Under the pieces are notes generated by a model, which ran no database searches, was not told where the DNA came from, and saw nothing but the letters and a program-made list of their open reading frames with translations. Positions 24,010 through 32,745 of a stretch of DNA of 64,000 nt are shown one piece after another. The position numbers and the translations under genes were made by a program. The DNA is taken from positions 3,596,001 through 3,660,000 of the forward strand of contig NZ_JACCFI010000001.1 in the NCBI RefSeq assembly GCF_013410355.1, written 5' to 3'. The stretch's first letter is position 1, and each line of letters opens with the position of its first letter. This stretch comes from Agromyces hippuratus. GTDB taxonomy: Bacteria > Actinomycetota > Actinomycetes > Actinomycetales > Microbacteriaceae.

Positions 24010-25122
24010 ATGTCTGATTCGTCAACCCTCACGCGAGTGATCCGGCATCCGGCGCGGAGCGCGGAGGCCAAGGAGTCGTCGGCACTCCTCGTGGGTGCCG
24101 CGGCCCTCGTCATCGGAACGCTGATCGGCCTCTTCGTCTTCTGGGATCAGGACGTGCCGATCTCCGGCCGCGGCTCCGTCGGCATCTACGCGGCCGTCGG
24201 CGGCGCCCTCGCCGCGATCGGCGCATTCGTGTTCGGATGCACGATGCGGCGCTCTCGCGCCCGCTCGACTCCCGGCTATCGCCCCCGCCTGCACTGGTTC
24301 GATGTCGCCGCGCTCGCCCTGGCGCTCGGCGTGATCGCGCTCCTCGGCTTCACCGGGCTCGCGTCGCTGTTGAGCCAGAGCTTCGTCGGCGCCCTCGTCT
24401 ACGGATTCCCCGCGGCGGTGCTCGGCGGAGTGGCGATGGCGGTCGCCGCGTACATGTCGTACCTGTCGGCGGTGAACCTCACGCCGATGCTGCTCTCGCT
24501 CGTGCTGGCGTTGTTCCTCGCGGTCGGCGCGCTCGCGAGCATGCTGAGCGCGAGCGACCCGCTCTGGTGGACGAAGAACCTCAGCACGCTCGGCATCAGC
24601 GACGACATCTCCGCCCTGGCGTTCAACGTCACGCTCATCATCGCCGGTGTCATGGTGACGACGATCGCCCACTACGCGACGGCGTTCCTGCCGGCCGACG
24701 ACGCCGGCGCGCGGCGGGGCCGGAACCTCGTGCGCTTCGGGCTCGTCCTGATCGGCATCCTGCTCGCCTGCGTGGGCATCTTCCCGGTCGACGAGTACCT
24801 CGGTGCGCACAACCTCGCGGCGACCGGCATGGCGATCGTCTACGTCGCGATGGTGGTGAGCCTGCCGGCGCTGCTGCCCTCCATGCCGAAGGTCTTCGTC
24901 ATGCTCGGATACGTCTACGTGGGTGTCATCGTGGTGCTCGCGGGCTTCTTCATCAGCGGGTACTACAACCTCACCGCGGTCGAACTGGTCGTGGCGGTGC
25001 TGGTCTTCAGCTGGGTCATCGTGTTCCTGCGCAACACCGGTGCGGTCGAGCAGGGGGCCGGCGAGGAGGACGCGCGCCGCGATGACGAACCGGCCGTGAC
25101 AAAGGCAGGAGCTGTGCCCTAA
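24010..25122 (+). CDS. Polytopic membrane protein, DUF998-like
   Basis: A 370-residue protein with about ten hydrophobic segments, a short charged N-terminus (MSDSSTLTRVIRHPARSAEAKES) and a charged C-terminal tail. The pattern of paired helices with short loops resembles DUF998 proteins; no catalytic residue pattern is evident. Start ATG at 24010 has AGGAGG six bases upstream; TACGCT (23950-23955) is a likely -10 box. The last codons and stop contain the promoter of the following CHAP gene (GTGACA and TAAGGT). Function unknown; position between two cell-wall hydrolases may hint at envelope work. Confidence 0.65.
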   Translation: MSDSSTLTRVIRHPARSAEAKESSALLVGAAALVIGTLIGLFVFWDQDVPISGRGSVGIYAAVGGALAAIGAFVFGCTMRRSRARSTPGYRPRLHWFDVAALALALGVIALLGFTGLASLLSQSFVGALVYGFPAAVLGGVAMAVAAYMSYLSAVNLTPMLLSLVLALFLAVGALASMLSASDPLWWTKNLSTLGISDDISALAFNVTLIIAGVMVTTIAHYATAFLPADDAGARRGRNLVRFGLVLIGILLACVGIFPVDEYLGAHNLAATGMAIVYVAMVVSLPALLPSMPKVFVMLGYVYVGVIVVLAGFFISGYYNLTAVELVVAVLVFSWVIVFLRNTGAVEQGAGEEDARRDDEPAVTKAGAVP

Positions 25123-25125
25123 GGT
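25096..25125 (+). promoter_or_regulatory. Promoter of the CHAP gene, inside the end of the upstream gene
   Basis: GTGACA (25096-25101), 18-bp spacer, TAAGGT (25120-25125); the -10 includes the TAA stop of the upstream gene. The next 17 bases match those after the NlpC/P60 gene -10 at 14 positions. Confidence 0.6.
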
Positions 25126-25224
25126 GATACGAGTCCGGCGGCACGTGAGGTCGTCGACACCCGAGAAGCCACTCCGTTCCCGGGCTGCACCGCGGCCTCG
25201 GAACGGTGCCCGGAGGTCCCACTG
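25126..25224 (+). other. 5' leader of the CHAP gene
   Basis: About 90 transcribed bases before the TTG start. It opens with CGAGTCCGGCGGC and contains GAGAAGCCACTCCG, both shared with the NlpC/P60 leader, and a GC-rich pairing segment before GGAGG. Confidence 0.45.
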
Positions 25225-26175
25225 TTGAACGCCGACGAGACGAACGACGCATCGAAGCGCCCGCGCTCCGCACGTCGCTCGGCCGACCGAGGCCGCGCAC
25301 CGCGAAGCACCTCGTCAGCTCGGCGACGCTCCAAACGGGCCGAGGGCGCAGCGGATGCCGCGGCATCCGTCGCCGCACCGCCCGTGACCGGTGCCCGCCC
25401 CGACGTCGCCGCGACCGTGGCCAAGGCCCAGCGACCGACCACGCGTCGCAACGGCCCGGCTCGGGTCTTCGCGACGATGCTCGTCGTGCCGGCGATCGTC
25501 GGCACCGTGGCGCTGCCGGCATACGCGTTCATGCCCGGCGGCGAGTCGTTCGAGGCATCCGGCACCTTCAGCCTCTCGAAGGCGGAGGCGCAAGACGTCG
25601 AGGTCTCCTCGCTCGCGAGCGGCGCGCCGCTGTCGACCGAGGGCTACACCGTCGAGACGAAGGCCGAGATCGAGGCCGCGCGTCTCGACCAGGAGGAGAA
25701 GGACGCCGCGGCATGGGCCGCGAACCTCGCCTCCCGCGGTTCGGGCAGCTACGCCATCTACACGGTCAAGGCCGAGGGCGACGACTACCCCTGGTGGGAC
25801 CAGACGCCGGACGACTACGGCGGAGGGTTGTCGCCGCTGCGGTACTACTACCGCGAATGCGTCGACTTCGTGGCCTGGCGCATGAACCGCGACGCCGGCG
25901 TCACGAGCGCCCCGTGGAAGTGGGACTGGTCGAACCTCGCCTCGGGCAGCGCGTACGCGTGGGCCGACGAATGGGCGAGCCGAGGCTGGCCGACCTCGAG
26001 CGAGCCGGTCATCGGAGCGGTCGCCTGGTTCCCCTACAACCACGTGGCGTACGTGCAGTCGATCAACGACGACGGCAGCGTGAACATCGAGGAGTACAAC
26101 CAGAACTCCGACCACTCCTACCACCGGCGCACCATTCCGGCGGGCGAGGCGCTCTACCTCTACCCGCCCGGCTAG
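25225..26175 (+). CDS. CHAP-domain peptidoglycan amidase/endopeptidase with N-terminal membrane anchor
   Basis: A 316-residue protein. A very basic cytoplasmic N-terminus (1-75) precedes a membrane or signal segment (82-103, ending LPAYAFMPG), the KAEAQDVEV region, an acidic helix (145-165), and a CHAP domain (about 188-316) with C212 in RECVDFVAW, H273 in YNHVAYVQ and E290/N292 in IEEYN as the expected catalytic set. CHAP enzymes cleave peptidoglycan amide or peptide bonds. TTG at 25225 has GGAGG eight bases upstream. The first 150 residues are homologous to the NlpC/P60 protein 2 kb upstream, so they look like paralogues with exchanged catalytic domains. Confidence 0.9.
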   Translation: MNADETNDASKRPRSARRSADRGRAPRSTSSARRRSKRAEGAADAAASVAAPPVTGARPDVAATVAKAQRPTTRRNGPARVFATMLVVPAIVGTVALPAYAFMPGGESFEASGTFSLSKAEAQDVEVSSLASGAPLSTEGYTVETKAEIEAARLDQEEKDAAAWAANLASRGSGSYAIYTVKAEGDDYPWWDQTPDDYGGGLSPLRYYYRECVDFVAWRMNRDAGVTSAPWKWDWSNLASGSAYAWADEWASRGWPTSSEPVIGAVAWFPYNHVAYVQSINDDGSVNIEEYNQNSDHSYHRRTIPAGEALYLYPPG

Positions 26176-26209
26176 CTCGCCGGTCGAGCCGCCGGGGCAT
26201 CCGTCCGTC

Positions 26210-26241
26210 GGTCGAGAGGCCCGCCAGGGCGTCTCGAGACC
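26210..26241. repeat. Imperfect palindrome between CHAP and lactonase genes
   Basis: Arms GGTCGAGAGGCC-type and GGCGTCTCGAGACC-type face each other around a CCGCCAGG-like centre between convergent genes. It may act as a two-way terminator; similar GTCTCGAGAC palindromes are common intergenic elements in Microbacteriaceae (recalled, not searched). Confidence 0.4.
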
Positions 26242-27281
26242 TACATCCGCGCCAGGCACGCCGGCGCAGGCGTCTCCACGACTCCGACGACGCCGGTCGG
26301 CACGCCGACTCCGTCGAGCGCGACCACGGCGATGGAGTCCGAGCCCTGATCGGCGACGAGCGCGAACCGCTCGTCGTGCGTCAGCTCCAGGTCGCGGGGA
26401 TGCCGCCCGCCCGTCACGACCGTCGCCACGAGTTCGAGCGTTCGGGCCTCGGCATCGAAGCGAAGCGCACGCAACGCGTCGGCGTCGCGGTCGCCGATGA
26501 GCACGATGCCGCCGCGCGTCAGACGGATCGCCGAGCAGCCGAGTCCGAGCGGCTCGACGTCGTCGCCGATCGAGCACCACGCCACCTCGCGGCCAGCTGC
26601 GAGGTCGATGACGCTCGCCGTGCGATCGAGTTCGTTCGCGGTGATGGCCAGGTCGCCGGCGATGACGAGGTGCCTGGGGCCGGCGCCGGCGTGCACGACG
26701 ATGTCGCGCTCCTCGTCGTGCCCGAGCGCCTCGGGGAGCGTGTCGAGCCCGAGCACGCGCACCCGGTCGGAGCCGAGGTCGGGCACGAGCAGCTGGTTGC
26801 GAGCGGAGTCGACGACTGCCTGGTGGGGGTGCGACGCCTCCTGGCGCTCCCGGTTCGGGCCCGAGCCGTCGAAGTCCGCGCTCAGGGCGACGTCGGCCGG
26901 GGCGTCCGGCGCCGCGTGATGCACCGACACCCGAGCACCCGAGTAGTTCGCCGCGAACAACAGGCCGCCGGCCTCGTCGAAGGCGAGGTGGCAGGGATCG
27001 GCGGCCCCCGTCGCGCCGGACAGGCCGAAGCTGGAGAGGCCGTCGCCCTCGAAGGTCCACGTCGAGACGCGGCCCTCGGCGAGCTCGTGCACGATGCCGA
27101 GCACGCCGGCGGCGCGGGAGACCGCGAGGAACATGGGGTTCGGGCCCACATCGACGGGTTCGCCGAGCGTCGCGCCGCCGTCGACCGCGATGTCGAGCGA
27201 GCGGATGCCGCGCGCCGCCGTGCCGATCGCACCGAGCGTCGACGCGCCCACCCAGAACCTCGTGCCCGTCGACTCGTCCAT
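26241..27281 (-). CDS. Lactonase-family seven-bladed beta-propeller (6-phosphogluconolactonase-like)
   Basis: A 346-residue beta-propeller of the YbhE/Pgl lactonase group. Family marks are FWVGASTLG at the start, VGPNPMFLAVS, LLFAANYSGARVSVH, ASHPHQAVVDSARNQLLVPDLGSDRVRV (cited in outline), GAGPRHLVI and GGRHPRDLELTHDERF, where repeated H-P/P-R-H turns line the centre. Members hydrolyse 6-phosphogluconolactone or other lactones; specificity cannot be fixed by eye. ATG at 27281 has CGGAG upstream; the frame continues to 27338 without signals. No pentose-phosphate gene adjoins. Confidence 0.87.
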   Translation of the reverse strand: MDESTGTRFWVGASTLGAIGTAARGIRSLDIAVDGGATLGEPVDVGPNPMFLAVSRAAGVLGIVHELAEGRVSTWTFEGDGLSSFGLSGATGAADPCHLAFDEAGGLLFAANYSGARVSVHHAAPDAPADVALSADFDGSGPNRERQEASHPHQAVVDSARNQLLVPDLGSDRVRVLGLDTLPEALGHDEERDIVVHAGAGPRHLVIAGDLAITANELDRTASVIDLAAGREVAWCSIGDDVEPLGLGCSAIRLTRGGIVLIGDRDADALRALRFDAEARTLELVATVVTGGRHPRDLELTHDERFALVADQGSDSIAVVALDGVGVPTGVVGVVETPAPACLARM

Positions 27282-27354
27282 GCCGCTCCGTTCTGCGGCA
27301 GCGCCGCGATCGACCGGCGCTCGCGCGCCGCAGAACACGCTACCGCGCGGCGGG

Positions 27355-27360
27355 TAGACT
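27355..27360 (+). promoter_or_regulatory. -10 box of tRNA-Arg gene
   Basis: TAGACT, 12 bases before the mature 5' end of the tRNA. Confidence 0.6.
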
Positions 27361-27372
27361 CTGATGCGGCCA

Positions 27373-27447
27373 GCCTCTGTAGCTCAATGGAAGAGCAACT
27401 CCGTCCTAAGGAGCAGGTTGGGGGTTCGAGTCCCTCCAGGGGCACCA
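27373..27447 (+). tRNA. tRNA-Arg, anticodon CCT
   Basis: A complete cloverleaf can be drawn: acceptor GCCTCTG with CAGGGGC, D arm AGCTC/GAGC, anticodon loop GTCCTAA giving CCT, and T arm around TTCGAGT. Discriminator base A at 27444 is followed by an encoded CCA (27445-27447). It reads AGG, a rare arginine codon in such a GC-rich genome. It lies between the divergent start of the lactonase and the convergent end of the SNF2 gene. Confidence 0.92.
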
Positions 27448-27454
27448 GTGCGTG

Positions 27455-30400
27455 TCACCCGCCGAGCAGGCCCCTGATGTCGTCGGCGGTGAGGGTCTCG
27501 CTGAAGAGCTCGCCGTCGTCCATGAGCGACGAGACGAGCTTCGCCTTGCGGGCCTTCAGCGCCATCACCTTCTCTTCGATCGTGCCCTCGGCGACCATGC
27601 GGTAGACGTTCACCGACTTCGACTGGCCGATGCGGTGCGCGCGGTCGACGGCCTGCGCCTCGCTCGCGGGGTTCCACCACGGGTCGAGCAGGAACACGTA
27701 GTCGGCCTCGGTGAGGTTCAGGCCGAAGCCGCCGGCCTTGAGGCTGATCAGGAACACGGGCGCGTCGCCGTCGCGGAACTTCGCGATGACGTCGGCGCGC
27801 TTCGTCGTCGCGCCGTCGAGGTACGCGTACGGCACGCCCGCAGCCTCGAGGCGGGCGGCGGCGATCTGCAGGAACGACGTGAACTGGCTGAAGACGAGCG
27901 CCCGGTGCCCCTCGGCGACGACCTCGTCGAGCTGGTCGAACAGGGCGTCGAGCTTCGCCGACGGCACGTCGGCGTACTGCTCGGAGTCGATGAGCGCGGC
28001 ATGCAGGCTCAGCATGCGGAGCAGGGTGAGCGAGCGGAACACCGTGAACCGGTTGCGGTCGAGGTCGTCGATGAGGCCGAGCAGCTTCTGCCGTTCGAGC
28101 TGGAGGAACGCGTCGTAGACCCGCTGGTGCTCGGGGTCGAGCTGCACGGTCAGCACCTGCTCCTGCTTCGGCGGCAGCTCGGGGGCGACGACGTCCTTCG
28201 TGCGGCGCAGCATGAACGGCCTGATGCGCCGGCGCAGCGTCGCCAGGCGCTCGCCGTTGTGGTCGTTCTCGATCGGTCGGGCGAAGCGCTCGGCGAAGCC
28301 GCGGGCAGAGGGGAACAGCCCGGGTGCGACGAGCTTCAGCAGCGCCCAGAGCTCCATCAGGTTGTTCTCGACCGGCGTGCCGGTGACGGCGAGGCGGAAC
28401 GGCGCGCGGATGTCGCGTGCCGCCGCATTCGCCTTCGACGAGTGGTTCTTCACGAACTGCGCCTCGTCGAGCACGAGCCCGCCCCAGTCGAGGCCGGCGA
28501 ACTCGGGGGCGTCGAGACGCAGGATCGCGTAGCTCGTCACGACGATGTCGGCGCGCGCCGCGACATCCGCGAGTCGTGCGCCGCTGGCCGCCCTCGTGGC
28601 GGTGACCGTCTCGACGCGCAGGCCGGGCACGAAGCGCGTGGCCTCCGCCGCCCAGTTCGAGACGACCGAGGTCGGTGCCACGACGAGGAACGGGCGTCGC
28701 TCGCCCTCGGCCGCGGTCTCATGGGCGTGCGCGATGAGCGCGAGCGTCTGCGCAGTCTTGCCGAGGCCCATGTCGTCGGCGAGGATGCCGCCGAGCCCGT
28801 GCCGGTGCAGGAACGCGAGCCAGCGGAACCCGGCGAGCTGATACGGCCGCAGCTCCATCGCGAGCCCGGCCGGCGGGGCGATCTCCTCGACGCCGTCGGC
28901 CTCGCGCAGCCCCGCCACGGTGTCGCGCCATGCCACGGCCGTCTCCGACTGGTCGGCGAGGTCTTCGAACTCCGCCCAGAGGCTCGTCTGGTAGCGGCTG
29001 ATGGTGAGGCCGGCCTCCCACTCGCGGAGCGACCCGGCCTCCTCGATGAGTTCGCGGAGCGGATCGAACACCGGCTGCTTCAGCGACAGGTAGCTGCCGT
29101 CGACGAGGAGGAGCTTCGCCCGCCCCTTCGCGAGCGCGCTGAACAGCGGCCCGAACGGCACCTTCTTGCCCTCGACCGTGACGACGACGCCGAGGTCGAA
29201 CCAGTCGGTGCGATCGCTCTCCACGGTGGTGACCGTGAGCGTCGGAGCCTCGACCAGCTCGCGGTACGCGGGCGGATCGCCCACGACGTCGATCCGCAGT
29301 CGTTCGAGTTCCCGCAGCCGCGGCACGAGCCTGGCCGTGAACTCGGCGCTCGCGAGCCCGCGCAGCTCGGCCTCGGGGCGGAGCCTCGGCTCGGTGCCCG
29401 GCGTGACCGCCGGCAGCCCGGCGGGGTCGTCGGCGAGCAGTGCGGCAGCGGATGTCGCGACGAGCCGCTCCCGTTCGGGATCGTGGAACTCGGCGTCTGG
29501 GGCATCGAGAACGAACCGGCGCCCGCCGTCGGCCTCCCACTGCCATTCGAGCCGCACGACGTGGTTCGGCTCGTGGTGCATCGTCGCCACGAGGGTCGCG
29601 GGCGGCAACTCGGGCAACGCGAAGCTGCCGTCGCCGCTCGCGAGGCGCAGCGACCGTGCCAGCGGCGCGTACTGCTCCTCGACGAACGTCGCGACCTCCG
29701 CGGCGGGCACGATGATCGGCGAGCGCCGGCGCACCGCGGCGCGGCCCGCAGCGGTGAGCGGCGCGGCGAGCGGTGCGAGGGTGATCGTGCCTTCCGCGAA
29801 GTCGAACGCGTAGACGCCGTGGTCGCCGATGAGTCGCACGAGCTCGGTCGGGTAACTGCGGCCTCCGACGGTGACCGACGGGGTGAGCACGAGGTCGGCC
29901 TCGGGCACCGGGCCGGATGCGGGGTCGGTGTCCGGCGAGGCATCCGGAGCGGCATCCGTGTGCGCCTCGGGCTCCGGATCGCCCCCGGGTGCGGTCGGTG
30001 CGTGCCGTGCGTCGAGCCCGATCACCGCGGGCCGCGCGACGTCGATCACCGTGCGCGCCGTGCCGCCGACGAGGGCGATGCCGAGACGCGGTGCCGCGTC
30101 GAGCAGCGCCCACAGCGTGCGGCTCTCGTACTCGTCGAGCGAGATCCACGCCGAGCCGTACTCGGCGAACGCGGAGTGTCTGGTGCCCTTCAGCAGCGAG
30201 AATTCGGCGAACCAGCGCGCCTGCGCCGGGTCGAACCCGCCCGCGCGCCCCTGGAAGCCGACGTTCTGCCACGTGAGGCTGCCCTTGATCCACCCGCCGC
30301 GGGTGCCGCGGGTCACCGGGCGGACGGCGAGGCGGTCGACGGATGCCGCGGACGATGCGGGTTCGTCGCGGGCCGCCTGGCGGGCGCTCGCCTTTCGGGA

Positions 30401-30886
30401 GACCCGCTCGCGCAGCTCGAACTGGAGCGCGAGCGGCTGGCGGATCGCCGAGTCATCCGCCGGCCCGCCGGAAGCGTGCGCGGTGCCGGCGAGCGCCGCC
30501 AGCTCTCCGCGCCATCCGGTCGCCGCCGCGCTCTCCGCGTCGCGGCCCCCGAGGTCGGCGGCGTCGGCCTGCTCCTGCCTGTTGCGGGCGGCCGAGGCGA
30601 TCAGGGTCGCCGCGACGTGCTTGCAGTTGCGCCCGATCGGGCACGTGCACGCCCCCGCGAGGATCGTCGCCCGCCCCGGCATTCCGAGGTCGAGCTTCAC
30701 GGTCGAGCGGTACGGTTCGGGTGCGGTGCCCTGCACCTCGGCGCTCAGCCGGAAGTGGGCAGGATCCCAGTTCAACGAGACGACCGCCCCGGCGCGTTCG
30801 GCGGTGCGGCCGCGGCTCAGGTTCAGCGGACCGACGAACCTCGCGATCGCGAGCTCCTCCACGAACGGGTACGTGTCGACGGGCAT
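27455..30886 (-). CDS. SWIM-type zinc finger SNF2-family helicase
   Basis: A 1,143-residue protein. Near the N-terminus C80, C82, C88 and H90 form a SWIM zinc finger (ACTCPIGRNCKHVA). A long central region of bacterial SNF2-associated type (about 100-680) precedes the ATPase: motif I ILADDMGLGKTAQT (about 702-715), motif II VLDEAQFVKN (about 800), TGTPVENNLMELW, and the second lobe with VFSQFTSFLQ, KAGGFGLNLTEADYV and QAVDRAHRIGQ. Such SWI/SNF-like proteins remodel protein-nucleic acid complexes, for example RapA-like recycling of RNA polymerase; the exact role here is unknown. No ribosome site is clear before the ATG. It ends seven bases from the tRNA. Confidence 0.93.
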   Translation of the reverse strand: MPVDTYPFVEELAIARFVGPLNLSRGRTAERAGAVVSLNWDPAHFRLSAEVQGTAPEPYRSTVKLDLGMPGRATILAGACTCPIGRNCKHVAATLIASAARNRQEQADAADLGGRDAESAAATGWRGELAALAGTAHASGGPADDSAIRQPLALQFELRERVSRKASARQAARDEPASSAASVDRLAVRPVTRGTRGGWIKGSLTWQNVGFQGRAGGFDPAQARWFAEFSLLKGTRHSAFAEYGSAWISLDEYESRTLWALLDAAPRLGIALVGGTARTVIDVARPAVIGLDARHAPTAPGGDPEPEAHTDAAPDASPDTDPASGPVPEADLVLTPSVTVGGRSYPTELVRLIGDHGVYAFDFAEGTITLAPLAAPLTAAGRAAVRRRSPIIVPAAEVATFVEEQYAPLARSLRLASGDGSFALPELPPATLVATMHHEPNHVVRLEWQWEADGGRRFVLDAPDAEFHDPERERLVATSAAALLADDPAGLPAVTPGTEPRLRPEAELRGLASAEFTARLVPRLRELERLRIDVVGDPPAYRELVEAPTLTVTTVESDRTDWFDLGVVVTVEGKKVPFGPLFSALAKGRAKLLLVDGSYLSLKQPVFDPLRELIEEAGSLREWEAGLTISRYQTSLWAEFEDLADQSETAVAWRDTVAGLREADGVEEIAPPAGLAMELRPYQLAGFRWLAFLHRHGLGGILADDMGLGKTAQTLALIAHAHETAAEGERRPFLVVAPTSVVSNWAAEATRFVPGLRVETVTATRAASGARLADVAARADIVVTSYAILRLDAPEFAGLDWGGLVLDEAQFVKNHSSKANAAARDIRAPFRLAVTGTPVENNLMELWALLKLVAPGLFPSARGFAERFARPIENDHNGERLATLRRRIRPFMLRRTKDVVAPELPPKQEQVLTVQLDPEHQRVYDAFLQLERQKLLGLIDDLDRNRFTVFRSLTLLRMLSLHAALIDSEQYADVPSAKLDALFDQLDEVVAEGHRALVFSQFTSFLQIAAARLEAAGVPYAYLDGATTKRADVIAKFRDGDAPVFLISLKAGGFGLNLTEADYVFLLDPWWNPASEAQAVDRAHRIGQSKSVNVYRMVAEGTIEEKVMALKARKAKLVSSLMDDGELFSETLTADDIRGLLGG

Positions 30887-30965
30887 CCTTCAATCGTCGC
30901 ACCCCGCGAGCATCCGAATGCACATGGAGCGTCCGCGTGCACGAGCGAGAAGACGCCCCGACCGC

Positions 30966-31661
30966 TCAGTCGACGTCCCGTCCAGCCGGATGCGTCGCCG
31001 CCGATGCCCGGATGCCCGCGATGCGCCGTGCCGCCCAGCGCCCGCTGAGCGGGCCGATGACGATGAGGAGCGCCCACGTGTACCGCGCCCAGTCGGTGCC
31101 GAAGAGGTAGGCGACCGGGATCGAGGCGAGGAAGACGATCGGCGTCGTGAGCGTGTCGATGAACCTCACCGTGTCGGCGCGCCGCGGGAGCGGATCCCGG
31201 AGTACGCCGTCGCGGCGCGCGACGAAGAAGACCGCCGACTGCGCGAGCACGGCGATGCTGATGTTCAGTGCGTAGACCGTCACGGTGAGCGGCTCGTCGG
31301 CGAGCTCGGCATCGCTGACCCCCTGCGTCGAGAAGGGGACGAGCACGACGAAGGCGATCGCCACGAGGTTCGCCGTGATGGTCGCGGGCGTGATCGCGTT
31401 GAACCCTGCGACGATGCGGTGGTTCGCACGCCAGAACACGGCGATCACCGCGAAGCTGATGCCGAACCCGAGCAGCTGCCAGCCGAGTCCGCTGGCGAGC
31501 AGGGTCGAGAGGCTCTGCCACGCGGCTGCCTCCGGCGGATCGAGGTTCACGACGAGGAGCGTGAGCGCGATCGCGTAGACGGCGTCGAGGAACGCGAAGG
31601 TGCGCGCGAACTCGACGCTGTCCCGTTCGTAGCGGTGCGCCGTGCCGGTCGCCGTGCTCAC
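30966..31661 (-). CDS. TMEM175-family potassium channel-like protein (DUF1211)
   Basis: A 231-residue protein with six predicted helices. The first reads FARTFAFLDAVYAIALTLLVV, which is the TMEM175 signature region (R-x3-FSD-x2-x-AI-x-TLL), but the usual FSD is FLD here. Bacterial TMEM175 proteins are single-repeat subunits of tetrameric leak K+ channels. A GTG start at 31661 lies 18 bases after the ligase start region's stop; a weak G-rich ribosome site is present. It follows the ligase gene on the same strand. Whether K+ selectivity is kept with FLD is uncertain. Confidence 0.8.
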   Translation of the reverse strand: MSTATGTAHRYERDSVEFARTFAFLDAVYAIALTLLVVNLDPPEAAAWQSLSTLLASGLGWQLLGFGISFAVIAVFWRANHRIVAGFNAITPATITANLVAIAFVVLVPFSTQGVSDAELADEPLTVTVYALNISIAVLAQSAVFFVARRDGVLRDPLPRRADTVRFIDTLTTPIVFLASIPVAYLFGTDWARYTWALLIVIGPLSGRWAARRIAGIRASAATHPAGRDVD

Positions 31662-31679
31662 GAGTCGCTGCCCCCCGTC

Positions 31680-32726
31680 TCAGCCGAGCACGTCGTCGAG
31701 GTCGTAGGCGACCGGCCGCTCGATCTGCTCGAAGGTGCACGAGCCCGGTTCGCGGTCGGGCCGCCACCGTTCGAACTGCGCCGTGTGCCGGAACCGATCG
31801 CCTTCGAGCTGGTCGTAGCGCACCTCGGCGACGAGCTCCGGGCGCAGCTGCACGAACGACACGTCGCGGCCCGACGAGAATCGGCTGCGTTCCGTCTCGC
31901 CGGTGATCGCCGCGCCGTCGTCGCCCCGCACGACGTAGGGCGCGAGCTCGTCGATGAGTTCGAGACGCCTGGCGTTCGAGAACGCCGACATGCCGCCGAC
32001 GTTGCGGAGCCGGCCCTCGTCGTCGTAGAGGCCGAGCAGGATCGAGCCGACGCCGCTGCCGGAGGCGTGGATGCGGTAGCCGAGCGCGACCACGTCGGCG
32101 GTGCGGTGGTGCTTGGCCTTCAGCATCACGCGCTTGCCGGGGGAGTAGGGCGCCGCGAGCGGCTTGGCCACGACGCCGTCGAGCCCGGCGCCCTCGAACT
32201 CCTCGAGCCAGCGCCGGGCGAGCGCGACGTCCGTCGTGATGCGGGTCAGCCGGATCGGGTCGCCGATCTCGCCGACGAGGCGCTCGAGCGCGGCACGGCG
32301 CTCGGAGAACGGGCGGTCGAGCATCGAGACGTCGTCGACCTCGATCAGGTCGAACGCCACGAACATCGCCGGGGTCTCGCGTGCGAGCAGCTCGACCCGG
32401 CTCGCCGCCGGGTGGATGCGCTGCGAGAGCGCCTCCCAGTCGAGGCGCGCCTGCCCGGTGCGGGCCGTCGAGATGACGATCTCGCCGTCGAGCACGCAGG
32501 GCACGGGGAGGAGGCGCGTGAACGCCTCGACGAGCTCGGGGAAGTACCGGGTGAGCGGTTTCGCGCCGCGGCTGCCGATCTCGACGTCTTCGCCGTCGAA
32601 CGAGACGATGCCGCGGAAGCCGTCCCACTTCGGTTCGTAGGCGAGGCCCCCGTCGACCGAATCGGGGTCGGGCACGCCGGGCACGGCCTTGGCGAGCATG
32701 GGGGCGACGATCTCGTTGGGCGCCAT
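31680..32726 (-). CDS. ATP-dependent DNA ligase, LigC-like
   Basis: A 348-residue ATP-dependent ligase without extra domains. Motif I is EPKWDGFRG with the adenylated K33; then VLDGEIVI (motif III region), FDLIEVDD, LDGVVAKPL (motif IV) and MLKAKHHRTADVV (motif V), followed by an OB domain with LRPELVAEVRYD. LigC-type ligases work in base-excision or alternative end joining; no Ku gene is nearby. TATCGT (32739-32734) lies seven bases before the ATG, a leaderless start. TMEM175 follows 18 bases downstream. Confidence 0.92.
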   Translation of the reverse strand: MAPNEIVAPMLAKAVPGVPDPDSVDGGLAYEPKWDGFRGIVSFDGEDVEIGSRGAKPLTRYFPELVEAFTRLLPVPCVLDGEIVISTARTGQARLDWEALSQRIHPAASRVELLARETPAMFVAFDLIEVDDVSMLDRPFSERRAALERLVGEIGDPIRLTRITTDVALARRWLEEFEGAGLDGVVAKPLAAPYSPGKRVMLKAKHHRTADVVALGYRIHASGSGVGSILLGLYDDEGRLRNVGGMSAFSNARRLELIDELAPYVVRGDDGAAITGETERSRFSSGRDVSFVQLRPELVAEVRYDQLEGDRFRHTAQFERWRPDREPGSCTFEQIERPVAYDLDDVLG

Positions 32727-32745
32727 GCCGACAACGATAGGACCC

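Noticed and set aside
27452..31048. 1,198-residue plus-strand frame opposite the SNF2 helicase
   Set aside because: The minus strand encodes clear SWIM and SNF2 motifs; the plus frame is a compositional shadow with no recognisable domain.
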